Shown one piece after another: positions 63,180 through 64,000 of a stretch of 64,000 nt of DNA. Position 1 is the stretch's first letter; every line of letters begins with the position of its first letter. Both the position numbers and the translations under genes were made by a program. The notes below the pieces were generated by a model. That model was not told where the DNA came from, did not search any database, and was given only the letters and a program-made list of their open reading frames with translations. The DNA comes from Martinezella tropici. GTDB lineage: Bacteria; Pseudomonadota; Alphaproteobacteria; Rhizobiales; Rhizobiaceae. The DNA lies in contig NZ_VNIP01000010.1 of assembly GCF_008370325.1 (NCBI RefSeq), positions 124,001 to 188,000 of the forward strand, written 5' to 3'.

Positions 63180-64000
63180 TCAATCCGCCGGTTGGCTGGC
63201 CACCGACTGGCTGGATTGCAGATCGTAGATGCAGAATTCGGGCACGCCGCTTGCGAGCGGCTTGGTGGGCGTGAACACGACGCGGCGGCTTTCGCCGGCG
63301 GCAAGATCGAAGGCGTTGTCGGAATAGCGCCCTTCCGCCTCGCTCTCGATCATCACGAACAGCGCAAGTCCCCTTGCGGTGACGGTGAGTTCCACGGTCC
63401 CGTTTTCCTCTTTCTCCTCCCGCAGCACCGTCAGGCCGGCGGGCTGAAGCTCAAGCGCCTTATAGGTGCCGTGAACATAATGCCCCTCGCCGCCCATGCC
63501 GTTCGATGCGGTGAAGCGCCACGCCAGCAGGCAATCGGTGGGAACCTGATCCGCATCGATCGACAATGCCGTGACAGCCGCATCCGGCGTGCAGACGGCA
63601 TGCGCCGTCGTCAGCGGCAGGCGCTCGCCGTCAAGCTTCAGCAGCGAGACGGAAATATCGGCGGTCACGTCAACATTGGTGTCATTGACCAGAGAGAAGC
63701 GGATCGTCTTGTTGTCTTCCGACGGAATAGCCGCGACCGATACGGGTTGGAAGAAGCGCCGCACCAGATAGTGCATGACCTTCCACCGGCCGCCGTAATC
63801 GAGGCTCGACCACGAGGCGACAGGCCAAGTATCGTTGAGCTGCCAGTAGATGGTGCCCATGCAATGCGGCTTCAGCGACCGCCAATATTCCACCGCCGTC
63901 TTGATGGCGAGACCCTGCTGGACCTGACTCAAATAGACGAAATTCGGGAAATCCTTCGGGAAGCGGAAATAGCGGAACATCGTGCCGGCAATGCGCTCGT
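63180..64000 (-). CDS. GH2 beta-mannosidase, C-terminal part (N-terminus beyond window edge)
   Basis: 273 residues visible; the frame is open at base 64000 (ERIAGTMFRYFRF...). FVYLSQVQQGLAIKTAVEYW, CMGTIYWQLNDTWPVASWSS and GGRWKVMHYLVRRFF are C-terminal family-2 beta-mannosidase motifs (the WQLNDTWP stretch lines the active site). A C-terminal Ig-like domain follows, ending DLQSSQSVASQPAD. It would trim mannosyl residues from mannan or glycoprotein-derived oligosaccharides. The catalytic acid/base is not visible. Upstream of the epimerase by 80 bases, same strand. Confidence 0.88.
   Translation of the reverse strand, partial: ERIAGTMFRYFRFPKDFPNFVYLSQVQQGLAIKTAVEYWRSLKPHCMGTIYWQLNDTWPVASWSSLDYGGRWKVMHYLVRRFFQPVSVAAIPSEDNKTIRFSLVNDTNVDVTADISVSLLKLDGERLPLTTAHAVCTPDAAVTALSIDADQVPTDCLLAWRFTASNGMGGEGHYVHGTYKALELQPAGLTVLREEKEENGTVELTVTARGLALFVMIESEAEGRYSDNAFDLAAGESRRVVFTPTKPLASGVPEFCIYDLQSSQSVASQPAD

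Overview
This window is chromosomal DNA from an alphaproteobacterium of the order Rhizobiales, most likely Rhizobium or a close relative. The evidence is a high GC content, the purC-purS-purQ...purL order, a CckA hybrid kinase, a full TTAA-N7-TTAA CtrA box, GTTC-N7-GTTC-type SOS spacing near recA, and a 2253-residue protein recognisable as the Agrobacterium/Sinorhizobium growth pole ring protein (GPR/RgsE). No tRNA, rRNA, insertion sequence, prophage or CRISPR array was seen. Most of it is core chromosome, with a few accessory islets.

Layout. 1-5.4 kb: a membrane protein cut by the edge, a small serine hydrolase, purC/purS/purQ, a lipoprotein and a PLP-dependent dehydratase. 5.1-7.6 kb: a DUF1127 protein divergent from a MocR regulator, then a PagL-like lipid A deacylase. 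7.7-12.6 kb: purL, bolA and monothiol glutaredoxin grxD; two minus-strand genes sit between bolA and grxD. 12.7-18 kb: two tandem Bcr/CflA exporters, a membrane class III cyclase and two tandem inositol-monophosphatase-family genes. 18-20.7 kb: ttcA, glsA, rpsD. 20.9-23.2 kb: a VapBC-type toxin-antitoxin pair and a HerA-like ATPase, the most accessory-looking stretch. 23.3-30.5 kb: an L-lactate dehydrogenase-type flavoenzyme, the overlapping trmJ-murI-GNAT unit, a secreted protein, icd, a GST and an AraC/GyrI-like regulator. 30.6-38 kb: alaS, recA, the psuK-psuG pseudouridine pathway and trpS. 38-46.6 kb: cckA, a FliO-like gene, dksA, sixA, the ycjX-ycjF pair and a secreted protein. 46.6-50.5 kb: folP-folB-folK, a DUF922 protease, a probable small RNA, a ferredoxin and an Hpt protein. 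50.9-57.7 kb: gpr/rgsE. 58-64 kb: GH43, aldo/keto reductase, Gfo/Idh dehydrogenase, epimerase and a GH2 beta-mannosidase (cut by the edge), a plant-glycan utilisation cluster.

The strongest new lead is upstream of trpS. A 16-codon open frame with two adjacent Trp codons near its end (37930-37980) is followed by mutually exclusive hairpins, and the trpS Shine-Dalgarno lies inside its own stem. This has the architecture of a tryptophan attenuator, on a tryptophanyl-tRNA synthetase that looks like an accessory type. Two other leads stand out. The GPR coiled coil contains 13 tandem units whose lengths are exactly 44 or 33 residues (4 or 3 hendecads), and a perfect CtrA box lies upstream of that gene. 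A strong terminator at 49475-49525 closes a stretch with no coding capacity and probably marks a small RNA.

Start sites were chosen by ribosome-site spacing and recall of family N-termini. Functions are by recognition of motifs, with no database search.
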